Origin: JAGVSR01 sp046074825
Lineage (GTDB): Bacteria > Pseudomonadota > Alphaproteobacteria > Rhizobiales > Hyphomicrobiaceae
Assembly: GCA_046074825.1 (NCBI GenBank)
Contig: JBJTOZ010000174.1
Location: 1-6,355 of the forward strand
Length of the DNA stretch: 6,355 nucleotides
Direction: 5' to 3'
Notes under the pieces: generated by a model
Told to the model about the DNA's origin: nothing
The model's database searches: none
What the model saw: the letters and a program-made list of their open reading frames with translations, nothing else
Shown: piece by piece, positions 1 through 6,189 of the stretch
Layout of the letters: every line of letters begins with the position of its first letter
How positions within the stretch are numbered: position 1 is the stretch's first letter
Made by a program: the position numbers and the translations under genes

Positions 1-148
1 TCAAGAAATAAACATAATTAAACGAAAAATCATAAGAGATGTGTGGCAAAAAAGTGATTTTCGCAATAAAAAGGGATGGTCTGAATTTTTTTGAAAAACG
101 AACTTTCGACGCCTCACTTGGGCCTTACTACCTAATTGGGGGTTACTT

Positions 149-172
149 GTTCTAAGCAGGTTCTACAGAACA
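149..172. repeat. Short inverted repeat upstream of the phasin gene
   Basis: TGTTCT (149-154) and its reverse complement AGAACA (167-172) are separated by 12 bases. Inside, GTTCTACAGAAC (160-171) is itself nearly palindromic, and GTTCTA occurs twice ten bases apart (150 and 160). The repeat lies 66 bases before the phasin start, where an operator could sit. No known binding site is recognised, and short repeats like this arise by chance in AT-rich DNA. I see no convincing -35/-10 pair or gene in the rest of 1-237. Confidence 0.3.
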
Positions 173-237
173 GGGTTTATTAAAATCAATTTCAAAACTG
201 CTTTTAAACTAGGACATCAAACACTGGGGAAACGCTC

Positions 238-714
238 ATGAATGACGCATTTAATAGGCAGGTCCAGGACCTGACACGCCAAACAACTCAACTGTTCGCA
301 GCTGGCCAACATGGGATGGTGCCTGAAAGTCTGGCAAATCTTGCAGAAAATGCTGTATCCAAATCACGAGAATTGTTTGACAAAGTCTCAGTGGCGACAC
401 AGGACAATGCCAAAGTTGCTGAGAATGTTTTAGCAACGGTACAGAACGGTGCAAGCTCTCTTGGAAAGAGAATGTTGGACAATACAGTGGCTAATGCTGA
501 TGCCGCTTTTGAAGCTGCACGAGCTATAGCCAGAGCACGTTCCGTTCCCGAAATTGCAAGCTTGCAGGCTGAGTTTATTCAGCAACAACTTTCAACTGCT
601 GCTCATCAGTCTAAAGATATGCTTGAGCTTTCAACCAGAATTGCTCAACAAACTTTCGAAGCAATGAGAACTGCTGCTAGCAAATCTCTTCAAACTTTCC
701 TGAAACCAAACTAA
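238..714 (+). CDS. Phasin family protein (polyhydroxyalkanoate granule surface protein)
   Basis: The gene encodes a complete 158-residue, Ala/Gln/Ser-rich, almost wholly helical protein without signal peptide, cysteines or membrane segment. Residues about 85-132 match the phasin_2 pattern: an amphipathic helix rich in A and R, the turn around RSVPEIASLQAEFIQQQ (101-117), then a helix with regular hydrophobic spacing. Phasins of this family coat polyhydroxyalkanoate granules in the cytoplasm and limit their size and coalescence; some also act as granule-linked chaperones. Residues 1-80 are a less conserved helical lead-in. The ATG at 238 is preceded by GGGGA (226-230) seven bases away, which supports this start. 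The gene stands alone: an intrinsic terminator follows 32 bases after the stop, and no PHA synthase, depolymerase or regulator is in the window. The family call is strong; the granule role is inferred from the family. Confidence 0.88.
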   Translation: MNDAFNRQVQDLTRQTTQLFAAGQHGMVPESLANLAENAVSKSRELFDKVSVATQDNAKVAENVLATVQNGASSLGKRMLDNTVANADAAFEAARAIARARSVPEIASLQAEFIQQQLSTAAHQSKDMLELSTRIAQQTFEAMRTAASKSLQTFLKPN

Positions 715-746
715 CAAATTACTCTTACCTTTTCCCAGTAGCACTC

Positions 747-785
747 AAAGCGCCTTGAAGGAATTCACAGGCGCTTTTTCTTTTT
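747..785 (+). terminator. Rho-independent terminator of the phasin gene
   Basis: A perfect 9-bp stem, AAAGCGCCT (747-755) with AGGCGCTTT (769-777), encloses a 13-base loop. It runs into a T-rich tract, TTTTTCTTTTT (775-785), broken by one C. It lies 32 bases after the phasin stop codon, the usual place for a factor-independent terminator, and marks the phasin gene as a single transcription unit. The A-run on the left arm could give weak termination in the other direction, but no minus-strand gene needs it. Confidence 0.85.
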
Positions 786-1094
786 AAATATTAAACTTGA
801 AATTCTCCTTTGTTGGATCAAAGAGTTTATTAAAATCCTCGTTTGGATCCACCACTCTTTTCTATTAGCACCATTAAGAGACAGATCCATTATTAAGAAG
901 TGTTCTAATCCTGAACATAGTGTTTAAAAATGAAAAGGGATGACACTTGTCTTAAGCATAAAATTGGAGTCCCATTTTGATACAAAAATTTGTAATTTTG
1001 TTCAAGAATGAAACAAAAAAATAGATTTTGCCTCGAAACTTTCTCGTATTAATCTTGATATCGTTTTCATTTTGTCAACTGAACGTCTTGGCTG
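786..1094. other. Non-coding AT-rich stretch with no identifiable gene
   Basis: No open frame here has both a ribosome binding site and a plausible protein. A 16-codon ATG frame at 930-980 has no Shine-Dalgarno sequence and no recognisable product. AAAGAGT (820-826) and ACTCTTT (854-860) form a weak 7-bp inverted repeat with a 27-base loop. The promoter of the downstream protease should lie here or in the palindrome that follows. The only pair I can offer is TTGTCA (1072-1077) with TACCAA (1095-1100) after 17 bases, and its -10 match is poor. No tRNA, riboswitch or mobile-element gene is visible. Confidence 0.5.
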
Positions 1095-1176
1095 TACCAA
1101 TCTGAATGTACGAAAATCTAACATACGTTCTAAAGCGGAACATGTTGTTACGATTTAGGATACATTCAGATTTACC
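1095..1176. mobile_element. MITE-like 74-bp imperfect palindrome flanked by TACC direct repeats
   Basis: AATCTGAATGTA (1099-1110) is the exact reverse complement of TACATTCAGATT (1161-1172). Pairing continues inward: AAATC (1114-1118) with GATTT (1152-1156), AACAT (1120-1124) with ATGTT (1142-1146), and GTTC (1127-1130) with GAAC (1138-1141), around a seven-base loop. In all, 26 base pairs form within 74 bases. Immediately outside lie TACC (1095-1098) and TACC (1173-1176), as a 4-bp target duplication would look. The direct match can also be read as TACCAA on both sides. No coding capacity or known insertion-sequence end is recognised. Alternatives are a long 5'-UTR hairpin of the protease mRNA or a dispersed palindromic repeat of the REP type. 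The structure is plain in the sequence; mobility is inference from one copy. Confidence 0.5.
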
Positions 1177-1190
1177 AAGATGATCAAGCT

Positions 1191-4100
1191 ATGAAATACT
1201 TACTTTTCACCCGCCCAAGAGCTCTCACAACGCGTCTTCCTGATCTTTGGAAAGACCCTTTTTTTCCCTCGACTGAACTAAACTTTTTTCCGCTTGCGGT
1301 ATCTAAAGACACTTCCGATAAGCTCTTTGTGAGAACAAAAATTGATCAAGAAATCACTTCAGTTGTCAGCGCACAAACGGATGATAACAAGGGTTCAGAA
1401 GATAAGTTCTCTGCTGAACAAAAAGTCCATCATAATGATGGTCCATCTGGAGGCATATATAGCATCATAGATGCGTCTCATGCTTTAAATGAAAGCACAA
1501 CATCCTTTCAATGTGCTGCATCAAAGAGCTCTCTAGGGCTTGAACAAAACTTAACGATTACAGGAGAACAGAACACTTCAAGTTTAGATCAATCTACCTC
1601 GTCTCTGCAGAATATTTCTGAACCAGAAAGAACGATTTCCTCTTTTGAGAATGTTCAGCCTGACTATCCATTCCCATCAAATCCTGATCTTTCAGATATA
1701 TTCTTGAAGCAAGGTGGAACGACGTCTTCCACACCACCCTCCCCTTTACAGTTACTTGTGCAGTTTGAAAGGAATATCTCCAACGATCAAAAGGCCGCAG
1801 TCCTTGCGAAGGTTGGAGGGAAAATTGAAAATTTAGTCCATTCCGCAGATGAGCGAGGTGGTGATCTGCTCCTTATCTCTGTCCATTCTTCTCAATCTGC
1901 TGATGCTATCATTCAAGCACTGTCGAAAAATCCTTCTGTTAAATTTGCTGAGATCAACGCAGAATTACGTATTCAGGGCGATGTCGCAGATACTTACTAC
2001 ATGAACAATTCCATGTGGGGAATGTATGGAGATAATACGTCCCCTTACACTAATATCTTTGGTTCACAGGCTGGCGAAGCTTGGTCGAAGGGAACCCTTG
2101 GAAAAAGCACTGTTGTTATTGGAGACGTAGACACAGGAATTGATTACACACACCCTGATCTCTATCTCAATATGTGGCTCAACCAAGGAGAAATTAGTGC
2201 GACTCTAAAAGCAAGCCTGAAGGATACAGATGGAGACGGTCTTGTTACCTTTAGAGATCTTAATAATTCTCTCAATTCTGCATTTGTGTCAGATTTGAAT
2301 GCTAATGGTCGGATAGATGCTGGAGATCTTCTTAAAGATAGCAGATGGACGGACGGCATAGACCAAGATGGGAATGGATATAAAGACGACCTTATTGGAT
2401 GGGATTTTGTGAACAATGACAACGATCCCTATGACGATAATAAACATGGCACACACACCAGTGGAACAATCGGAGCGATCAACGACGGTTCGGGAGTAAT
2501 AGGGATATGCCCCAATGTTCAAATGATGGCGTTAAAGTTTTTAAATAGCACAGGATCTGGTGCAACTTCTGATGCGATTAGAGCTATCGACTATTATACG
2601 AATATTGCAGCAAATGATAAAACACCTTCGGAATTTGTTGCGCTCAATAACTCCTGGGGTGGGAGCACATTCTCCCAATCTCTTCAAGATTCGATTGTTC
2701 GCGCTGCTCTTCAAGATATTCTTATTGTTGCCGCAGCGGGGAATGGCGGATCTGATGGGATAGGAGATAATAACGACGTCGCAGGAAATTTCCCCTCAAA
2801 TTGCAGCACCCTAAGCACGGTAGGTTACGAAGCTGTTATTGCTGTTGCCGCACTCACAAGCACTGGCGCTCTTGCCTCATATTCAAATTATGGTGTTTCT
2901 TCAGTTGATCTGGCAGCTCCTGGATCGAGCATTTTATCAACTGTACCTGGCAGTGGATATTCGTATCTTAGTGGAACCTCTATGGCAACGCCACACGTGA
3001 CAGGTGCCTTAGCACTCCTCGCATCCTATTTTCCAACCTACTCTGCTTCTCAGCTCAGAGATCTTCTGCTCCAGAAACTGGTGTCCACGCCTTCCCTCCA
3101 GGGTTTAACGGCTACAGGGGGACGTTTGGATGTCTCTAATTTATTTGCAACCATCACTTCTCCACAAACATCAACAGTATCCGTTGCCGCGGATAAGCTC
3201 GCCATTAACGAAGGAAACAGCGGATCAACGATTGTAACATTTAATGTTCTTTTGAGCGCTCCCTCCAGTACGGATCAAATTGTCAACTGGAGTTTGTCTG
3301 GAAGTGGAATTAATTCTGCTGACATTACAAATGATTTTTCTGGCCCTACTTCTGGATCGATAACTTTTTCATCAAGTTTAGGGGAAACGCTTAAAACTAT
3401 CAGCATCTCTATTGCTGGTGACACCCAAATTGAAAACAATGAAACTTTTACCTTCAAGCTTTCCCTTCCCTCAACTAGCACAGCACTAGCTTTTGGAGCC
3501 TCATCTGTAACCTACACTATTTTAAATGACGACGATGACATTCCTTATTCGACCGCAACTCTTGGTACAGTTGATATCAATGGAGGCAGCATCAACAGCG
3601 CAATCAATTTCATCGGTGATGGAGATGCTTATAAAGTCTCATTAATCGGGGGAACATCTTATCGCTTTGATCTTACTGCGGCGTCCACTGGCACTCTCAA
3701 TCCTTATCTTGAGCTCTATGATTCAAAATTTTCTCTTCTTGTTTCTAATGATCTTGGGGTTGTTACCACCAGTTCACAATTGATTTTTACCGCAGTCCAA
3801 AGTGGTACTTATTATCTTGCCGCAAAAGGATCCTTTAGTTCTGTTGGTGGGTATGTTCTGAGCGCTACAGACCAAAACTCTGTTACAGGCACTATCTCCA
3901 ACGATGTTCTAAATGGAACTCTGCTCAAAGATACTCTAACGGGTTTAGCTGGAAATGACACATTAAGTGGGGCTGATGGTGACGATATCCTGAATGGTGG
4001 CGCAGGAGATGATATTCTGAATGGTGGCAATGGAAGTGATACAGCCTCTTATGAAGGAACAACCTCATCTGTCACTGTTTCTCTCGCATTAACGAGCTCA

Positions 4101-4589
4101 CAAAGTACTGGGGGCGCTGGGAGGGATACTCTCAATAGCATTGAAAATCTTATCGGCGGGCAAGCTAATGATACCTTAACAGGTAACGCTGGAAATAATC
4201 GCATCGATGGTGGAGCAGGAAGTGATAATCTCAATGGTGGAGCGGGGAATGACACTCTGATCGGAGGGCTGGGAGCAGATTCTTTTGTCTTCAATACAGC
4301 ACTTGGAACGAATAACGTTGATACTCTTTCTGACTTCAATGTGCCTGAAGATAGCATTCGGTTAGAAAACGCAATTATGACGAAGATTGGTAAAGCTGGA
4401 ACTTTAACATCGGGCTTTTTTAAGATTGTAGGAACAGCACCTCAAGATTCAAACGATTATATTCTCTATGATGCACAAACTGGGGCTCTTTCGTATGATG
4501 CGGATGCCAATGGATCGGGAGCTGCAGTGCAATTTGCAAAACTTGCCGGCGGCTTAGCTTTAACTGCAAATAATTTTCTCGTTATTTAG
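1191..4589 (+). CDS. Secreted S8 (subtilisin-family) serine protease with EF-hand-like loops, Calx-beta, PPC and RTX domains
   Basis: This 1132-residue protein is a calcium-dependent exoprotease, probably exported by a type I (ABC) system. In order it has: a Ser/Thr-rich N-terminal region of unknown fold (1-180); an I9-like propeptide (about 184-262); the subtilase domain (about 270-650) with D314 (VDTG), H419 (HGTH), oxyanion N518 (AAAGN) and S597 (GTSMATPH), all intact; a Calx-beta domain (about 662-781, ending NDDD); a PPC-type beta domain (about 788-893); RTX nonapeptides in two groups (about 919-950 and 989-1033); and a C-terminal block ending in the hydrophobic FLVI. Three calcium-loop-like stretches sit between D314 and H419. 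There is no Sec signal peptide, as expected for a type I substrate. The ATG at 1191 is the only canonical start in a frame open from 1134, but it lacks a clear Shine-Dalgarno sequence. No exporter genes are nearby. The substrate is unknown. Confidence 0.93.
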   Translation: MKYLLFTRPRALTTRLPDLWKDPFFPSTELNFFPLAVSKDTSDKLFVRTKIDQEITSVVSAQTDDNKGSEDKFSAEQKVHHNDGPSGGIYSIIDASHALNESTTSFQCAASKSSLGLEQNLTITGEQNTSSLDQSTSSLQNISEPERTISSFENVQPDYPFPSNPDLSDIFLKQGGTTSSTPPSPLQLLVQFERNISNDQKAAVLAKVGGKIENLVHSADERGGDLLLISVHSSQSADAIIQALSKNPSVKFAEINAELRIQGDVADTYYMNNSMWGMYGDNTSPYTNIFGSQAGEAWSKGTLGKSTVVIGDVDTGIDYTHPDLYLNMWLNQGEISATLKASLKDTDGDGLVTFRDLNNSLNSAFVSDLNANGRIDAGDLLKDSRWTDGIDQDGNGYKDDLIGWDFVNNDNDPYDDNKHGTHTSGTIGAINDGSGVIGICPNVQMMALKFLNSTGSGATSDAIRAIDYYTNIAANDKTPSEFVALNNSWGGSTFSQSLQDSIVRAALQDILIVAAAGNGGSDGIGDNNDVAGNFPSNCSTLSTVGYEAVIAVAALTSTGALASYSNYGVSSVDLAAPGSSILSTVPGSGYSYLSGTSMATPHVTGALALLASYFPTYSASQLRDLLLQKLVSTPSLQGLTATGGRLDVSNLFATITSPQTSTVSVAADKLAINEGNSGSTIVTFNVLLSAPSSTDQIVNWSLSGSGINSADITNDFSGPTSGSITFSSSLGETLKTISISIAGDTQIENNETFTFKLSLPSTSTALAFGASSVTYTILNDDDDIPYSTATLGTVDINGGSINSAINFIGDGDAYKVSLIGGTSYRFDLTAASTGTLNPYLELYDSKFSLLVSNDLGVVTTSSQLIFTAVQSGTYYLAAKGSFSSVGGYVLSATDQNSVTGTISNDVLNGTLLKDTLTGLAGNDTLSGADGDDILNGGAGDDILNGGNGSDTASYEGTTSSVTVSLALTSSQSTGGAGRDTLNSIENLIGGQANDTLTGNAGNNRIDGGAGSDNLNGGAGNDTLIGGLGADSFVFNTALGTNNVDTLSDFNVPEDSIRLENAIMTKIGKAGTLTSGFFKIVGTAPQDSNDYILYDAQTGALSYDADANGSGAAVQFAKLAGGLALTANNFLVI
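3945..4289 (+). repeat. RTX calcium-binding nonapeptide coding repeats
   Basis: Two groups of nine-residue GGxGxDxUx units lie in the protease: LAGNDTLSG, ADGDDILNG, GAGDDILNG and GNGSD (residues about 919-950), then GQANDTLTG, NAGNNRIDG, GAGSDNLNG and GAGNDTLIG (about 990-1025). In the DNA, an 18-base stretch at 3984-4001 recurs with one change at 4011-4028, exactly 27 bases on. A similar 27-base period is seen around 4205-4250. RTX units fold into a calcium-loaded beta-roll outside the cell and keep the chain unfolded during export. The roughly 40 residues between the groups, ending in a SIENLIGG turn, are a common RTX connector rather than a defect. Confidence 0.9.
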
Positions 4590-4701
4590 CTGGAATCAAG
4601 ACCCTGTACGTATCATTATTTATAATAATTTCGCTCTGAAAGACACCTTAACGTATTTCTAAGGCCATAAACATGAAGACGAATCCGATGCTCATAAAGA
4701 T

Positions 4702-4724
4702 AAAAAAATATTATCAGCTAATAT
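4702..4724 (-). terminator. Possible weak intrinsic terminator of the decarboxylase gene
   Basis: On the minus strand ATATTA, a five-base loop and TAATAT form a 6-bp stem (plus-strand 4708-4724), followed directly by seven T residues (complement of 4702-4708). It lies 31 bases after the decarboxylase stop codon. The stem contains only A-T pairs, so it would be weak. Outer arms CTCATA (4691-4696) and TATGAG (4722-4727) could form a competing hairpin. No G+C-rich hairpin occurs anywhere in the 166-base gap between the two converging genes. Confidence 0.35.
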
Positions 4725-4755
4725 GAGAGTATACTGATTTTCTAAGAAGAGATCT

Positions 4756-5949
4756 CTATCTTTTACGAACAGCCACATCAGGCATTGCATCCTCAGCATA
4801 GAGAGAGAGCAAAGGAGCATCGTCCAAAATAACTTCATCATATTTACCGTAACCATTAAAATCACCTGCAATGGCCCGCCCATACGCTCCAACACTACCA
4901 ATTTCTATATAATCTCCTTCTTTAATGCCCGAGGGGAGAAGAAATGGTCCTTTCATATAATCAATGGAATCGCAGGTGGGCCCCCACAAAGCAAAAGCTT
5001 CTGTTCCCTCACCTTTTTTTGGAGAACGCGACACAAGTTGGGCAGGGAAAATCCAATTTAGATGAGCAGCATCAAAGAGGACGCCGTATCCTCCATCATT
5101 AATAAACAAATCTGTTCCACGGCGGGCCTCTACCCGAACAATGAGGCTTTCAGCCTCAGCTACTAGGGCACGACCTGGTTCACACATCACACGAACGTCT
5201 TCGCGAACGGGGAGCTTTTCAATTCCTTCGCGTATGGTCGTCATAAAGGTTTGCAGCGGAGCAGGTTGCATGTTGGGATATATAGAAGGAAAACCGCCTC
5301 CTACATCAATGCGGTCAACAACAACTCCAGCTTGTCCAATGAGCTTTCCAACTTCCATCAAAGCCTCAGCGTAGGCATCTGGTGTCATGGTTTGGGAACC
5401 CACATGAAAAGTAATACCCAACTCAGCAGCAACCTGACGAACCTTAACAAGTAACTTTGCGGCCTGATCCCCGGCAATGCCAAACTTGCGTTCCAGTGGG
5501 ATTACGGAGTTAACAGGAGGAACAGACATGCGGACAAACAAAACCAAATCTGAGGCATAGCCGTTAGGACCTTTTGTTTCCTCTACGATCTTTGCGAGTT
5601 CATCATCACTATCGAGTGCAAAAGAACGGACGCCATGGGTATGGTAAGCTTTGGCTATCGAGCGTCGGGACTTTACAGGGTGCATAAAATGTAGCTGAGC
5701 CTGTGGGATCGTAGCGGCGTCCTCTAATTCGGGAGTTGAAGCGATATCAAAATGACGAATTCCTGCCCCATACAGAGCACCAATCATAAAAACAGATGAA
5801 TTAGCTTTATAAGCGTAGGCAACGTCACCTTGAAAACGTTCCAAAAACCAACGAGCAGCTCTCCCCGCTGCTTGGGGCCGACTGGCTAGGACAGGACGTT
5901 CTGGATTTTTTGCGGCAATAAATTCAGCGGCAGAGGGATATCGTTCCAT
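4756..5949 (-). CDS. Fold-III PLP-dependent ornithine/lysine decarboxylase-like enzyme
   Basis: This is a complete 397-residue enzyme of the alanine-racemase-fold (fold III) decarboxylases, a size typical of bacterial members. It probably decarboxylates L-ornithine to putrescine in the cytoplasm, the entry step of polyamine synthesis. The PLP lysine is K48 (YAYKAN). H182 in FHVGSQ, the GGGFP glycine loop (217-221) and EPGRALV (257-263) bind the cofactor. WGPTCDSID (322-330) carries C326 and D327, supplied across the dimer interface. GAYGRA (354-359) and FNGY (364-367) match the family C-terminus. Ornithine is the best guess; lysine or both are possible because the specificity segment after NDGGYG (284-289) differs from the eukaryotic enzyme. 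The ATG at 5949 has GGAGG (complement of 5960-5964) ten bases upstream. No other polyamine gene adjoins it, and it converges on the protease gene. Confidence 0.87.
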   Translation of the reverse strand: MERYPSAAEFIAAKNPERPVLASRPQAAGRAARWFLERFQGDVAYAYKANSSVFMIGALYGAGIRHFDIASTPELEDAATIPQAQLHFMHPVKSRRSIAKAYHTHGVRSFALDSDDELAKIVEETKGPNGYASDLVLFVRMSVPPVNSVIPLERKFGIAGDQAAKLLVKVRQVAAELGITFHVGSQTMTPDAYAEALMEVGKLIGQAGVVVDRIDVGGGFPSIYPNMQPAPLQTFMTTIREGIEKLPVREDVRVMCEPGRALVAEAESLIVRVEARRGTDLFINDGGYGVLFDAAHLNWIFPAQLVSRSPKKGEGTEAFALWGPTCDSIDYMKGPFLLPSGIKEGDYIEIGSVGAYGRAIAGDFNGYGKYDEVILDDAPLLSLYAEDAMPDVAVRKR

Positions 5950-5984
5950 TTCGGCGGGACCTCCAGTAGGTTTGAAACCAGAAG

Positions 5985-6011
5985 CGCCGTGCGAAAGAAT
6001 CCGCCGTGCGA
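5985..6011 (-). repeat. Paired 10-bp direct repeats in the decarboxylase leader
   Basis: On the minus strand TCGCACGGCG occurs twice (complements of 6002-6011 and 5985-5994), start to start 17 bases, 36-62 bases before the decarboxylase ATG and just ahead of its ribosome binding site. The units are G+C-rich in an otherwise AT-rich leader. If the promoter lies near 6076-6103, both copies are in the 5'-UTR and could bind a regulator or take part in RNA structure. No known element is recognised, and a small local duplication is equally possible. Confidence 0.4.
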
Positions 6012-6063
6012 CAGTTGAAAAATAAGTCTTCTTTGCGTTTCTGTAAAGTCCCTTCTACACATT

Positions 6064-6083
6064 ATGAGATAAAATGAGATAAA
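6064..6083. repeat. Perfect tandem duplication of a 10-bp unit upstream of the decarboxylase
   Basis: ATGAGATAAA occurs twice head to tail (6064-6073 and 6074-6083) without a mismatch. The ten-base period is close to one turn of the helix, so a protein reading it would meet two sites on the same face. It lies 115-134 bases before the decarboxylase start and overlaps the possible -10 element. It could be an operator or simply slippage in AT-rich DNA. Confidence 0.5.
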
Positions 6084-6103
6084 TCTTCTCCAAGGTATGT
6101 AAA
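6076..6103 (-). promoter_or_regulatory. Possible sigma-70-type promoter of the decarboxylase gene
   Basis: Read on the minus strand, TTTACA (complement of 6098-6103, five of six to TTGACA) is followed after 16 bases by TATCTC (complement of 6076-6081, only three of six to TATAAT). This would give a 5'-UTR of about 120 bases. The -10 match is poor. The adjacent CATAAT (complement of 6059-6064) matches -10 better but lacks a partner at normal spacing. Confidence 0.25.
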
Positions 6104-6189
6104 GAATGGACATCTAAGGTTTGTGTTTTTGTCTGCGGAGGTGCATAGAACGGAACAAGAGGACAACATACGTGAGGTCAAAAAGTAAA

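Noticed and set aside
175..837. A 13-base exact direct repeat, GTTTATTAAAATC, at 175-187 and 825-837.
   Set aside because: A match this short and AT-rich is close to chance expectation in AT-rich DNA, and no further similarity extends on either side.
930..980. A 16-codon ATG frame in the gap before the protease.
   Set aside because: There is no ribosome binding site and no recognisable peptide.
3945..4289. 27-base periodic repeats considered as a CRISPR or minisatellite.
   Set aside because: The period is nine codons in frame and encodes RTX nonapeptides; there are no unique spacers of constant length.
4049..4357. Minus-strand open frames opposite the protease (for example 102 codons at 4049-4357 and 86 codons at 2162-2422).
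   Set aside because: They mirror the biased composition of the repeat-rich plus-strand gene and give Pro/Ser-rich products with no family features.
4615..4629. ATTATT-TAT-AATAAT hairpin just after the protease stop, as its terminator.
   Set aside because: The 6-bp stem is all A-T, the loop is three bases and no T tract follows, so I do not call it a terminator.
4748..4757. Perfect palindrome AGAGATCTCT over the decarboxylase stop codon.
   Set aside because: It has no loop and no T tract and does not match a known site; a 10-bp palindrome at a gene end is weak evidence of function.
5886..6113. A 75-codon minus-strand frame overlapping the start of the decarboxylase.
   Set aside because: It overlaps the real gene in another frame, has no clear ribosome site, and its product shows no recognisable family pattern.
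6062..6169. A 35-codon minus-strand ATG frame upstream of the decarboxylase, possibly a regulatory leader peptide.
   Set aside because: It has no Shine-Dalgarno sequence, lies mostly upstream of the possible promoter, and its sequence resembles nothing known. Chance frames of this length are common.
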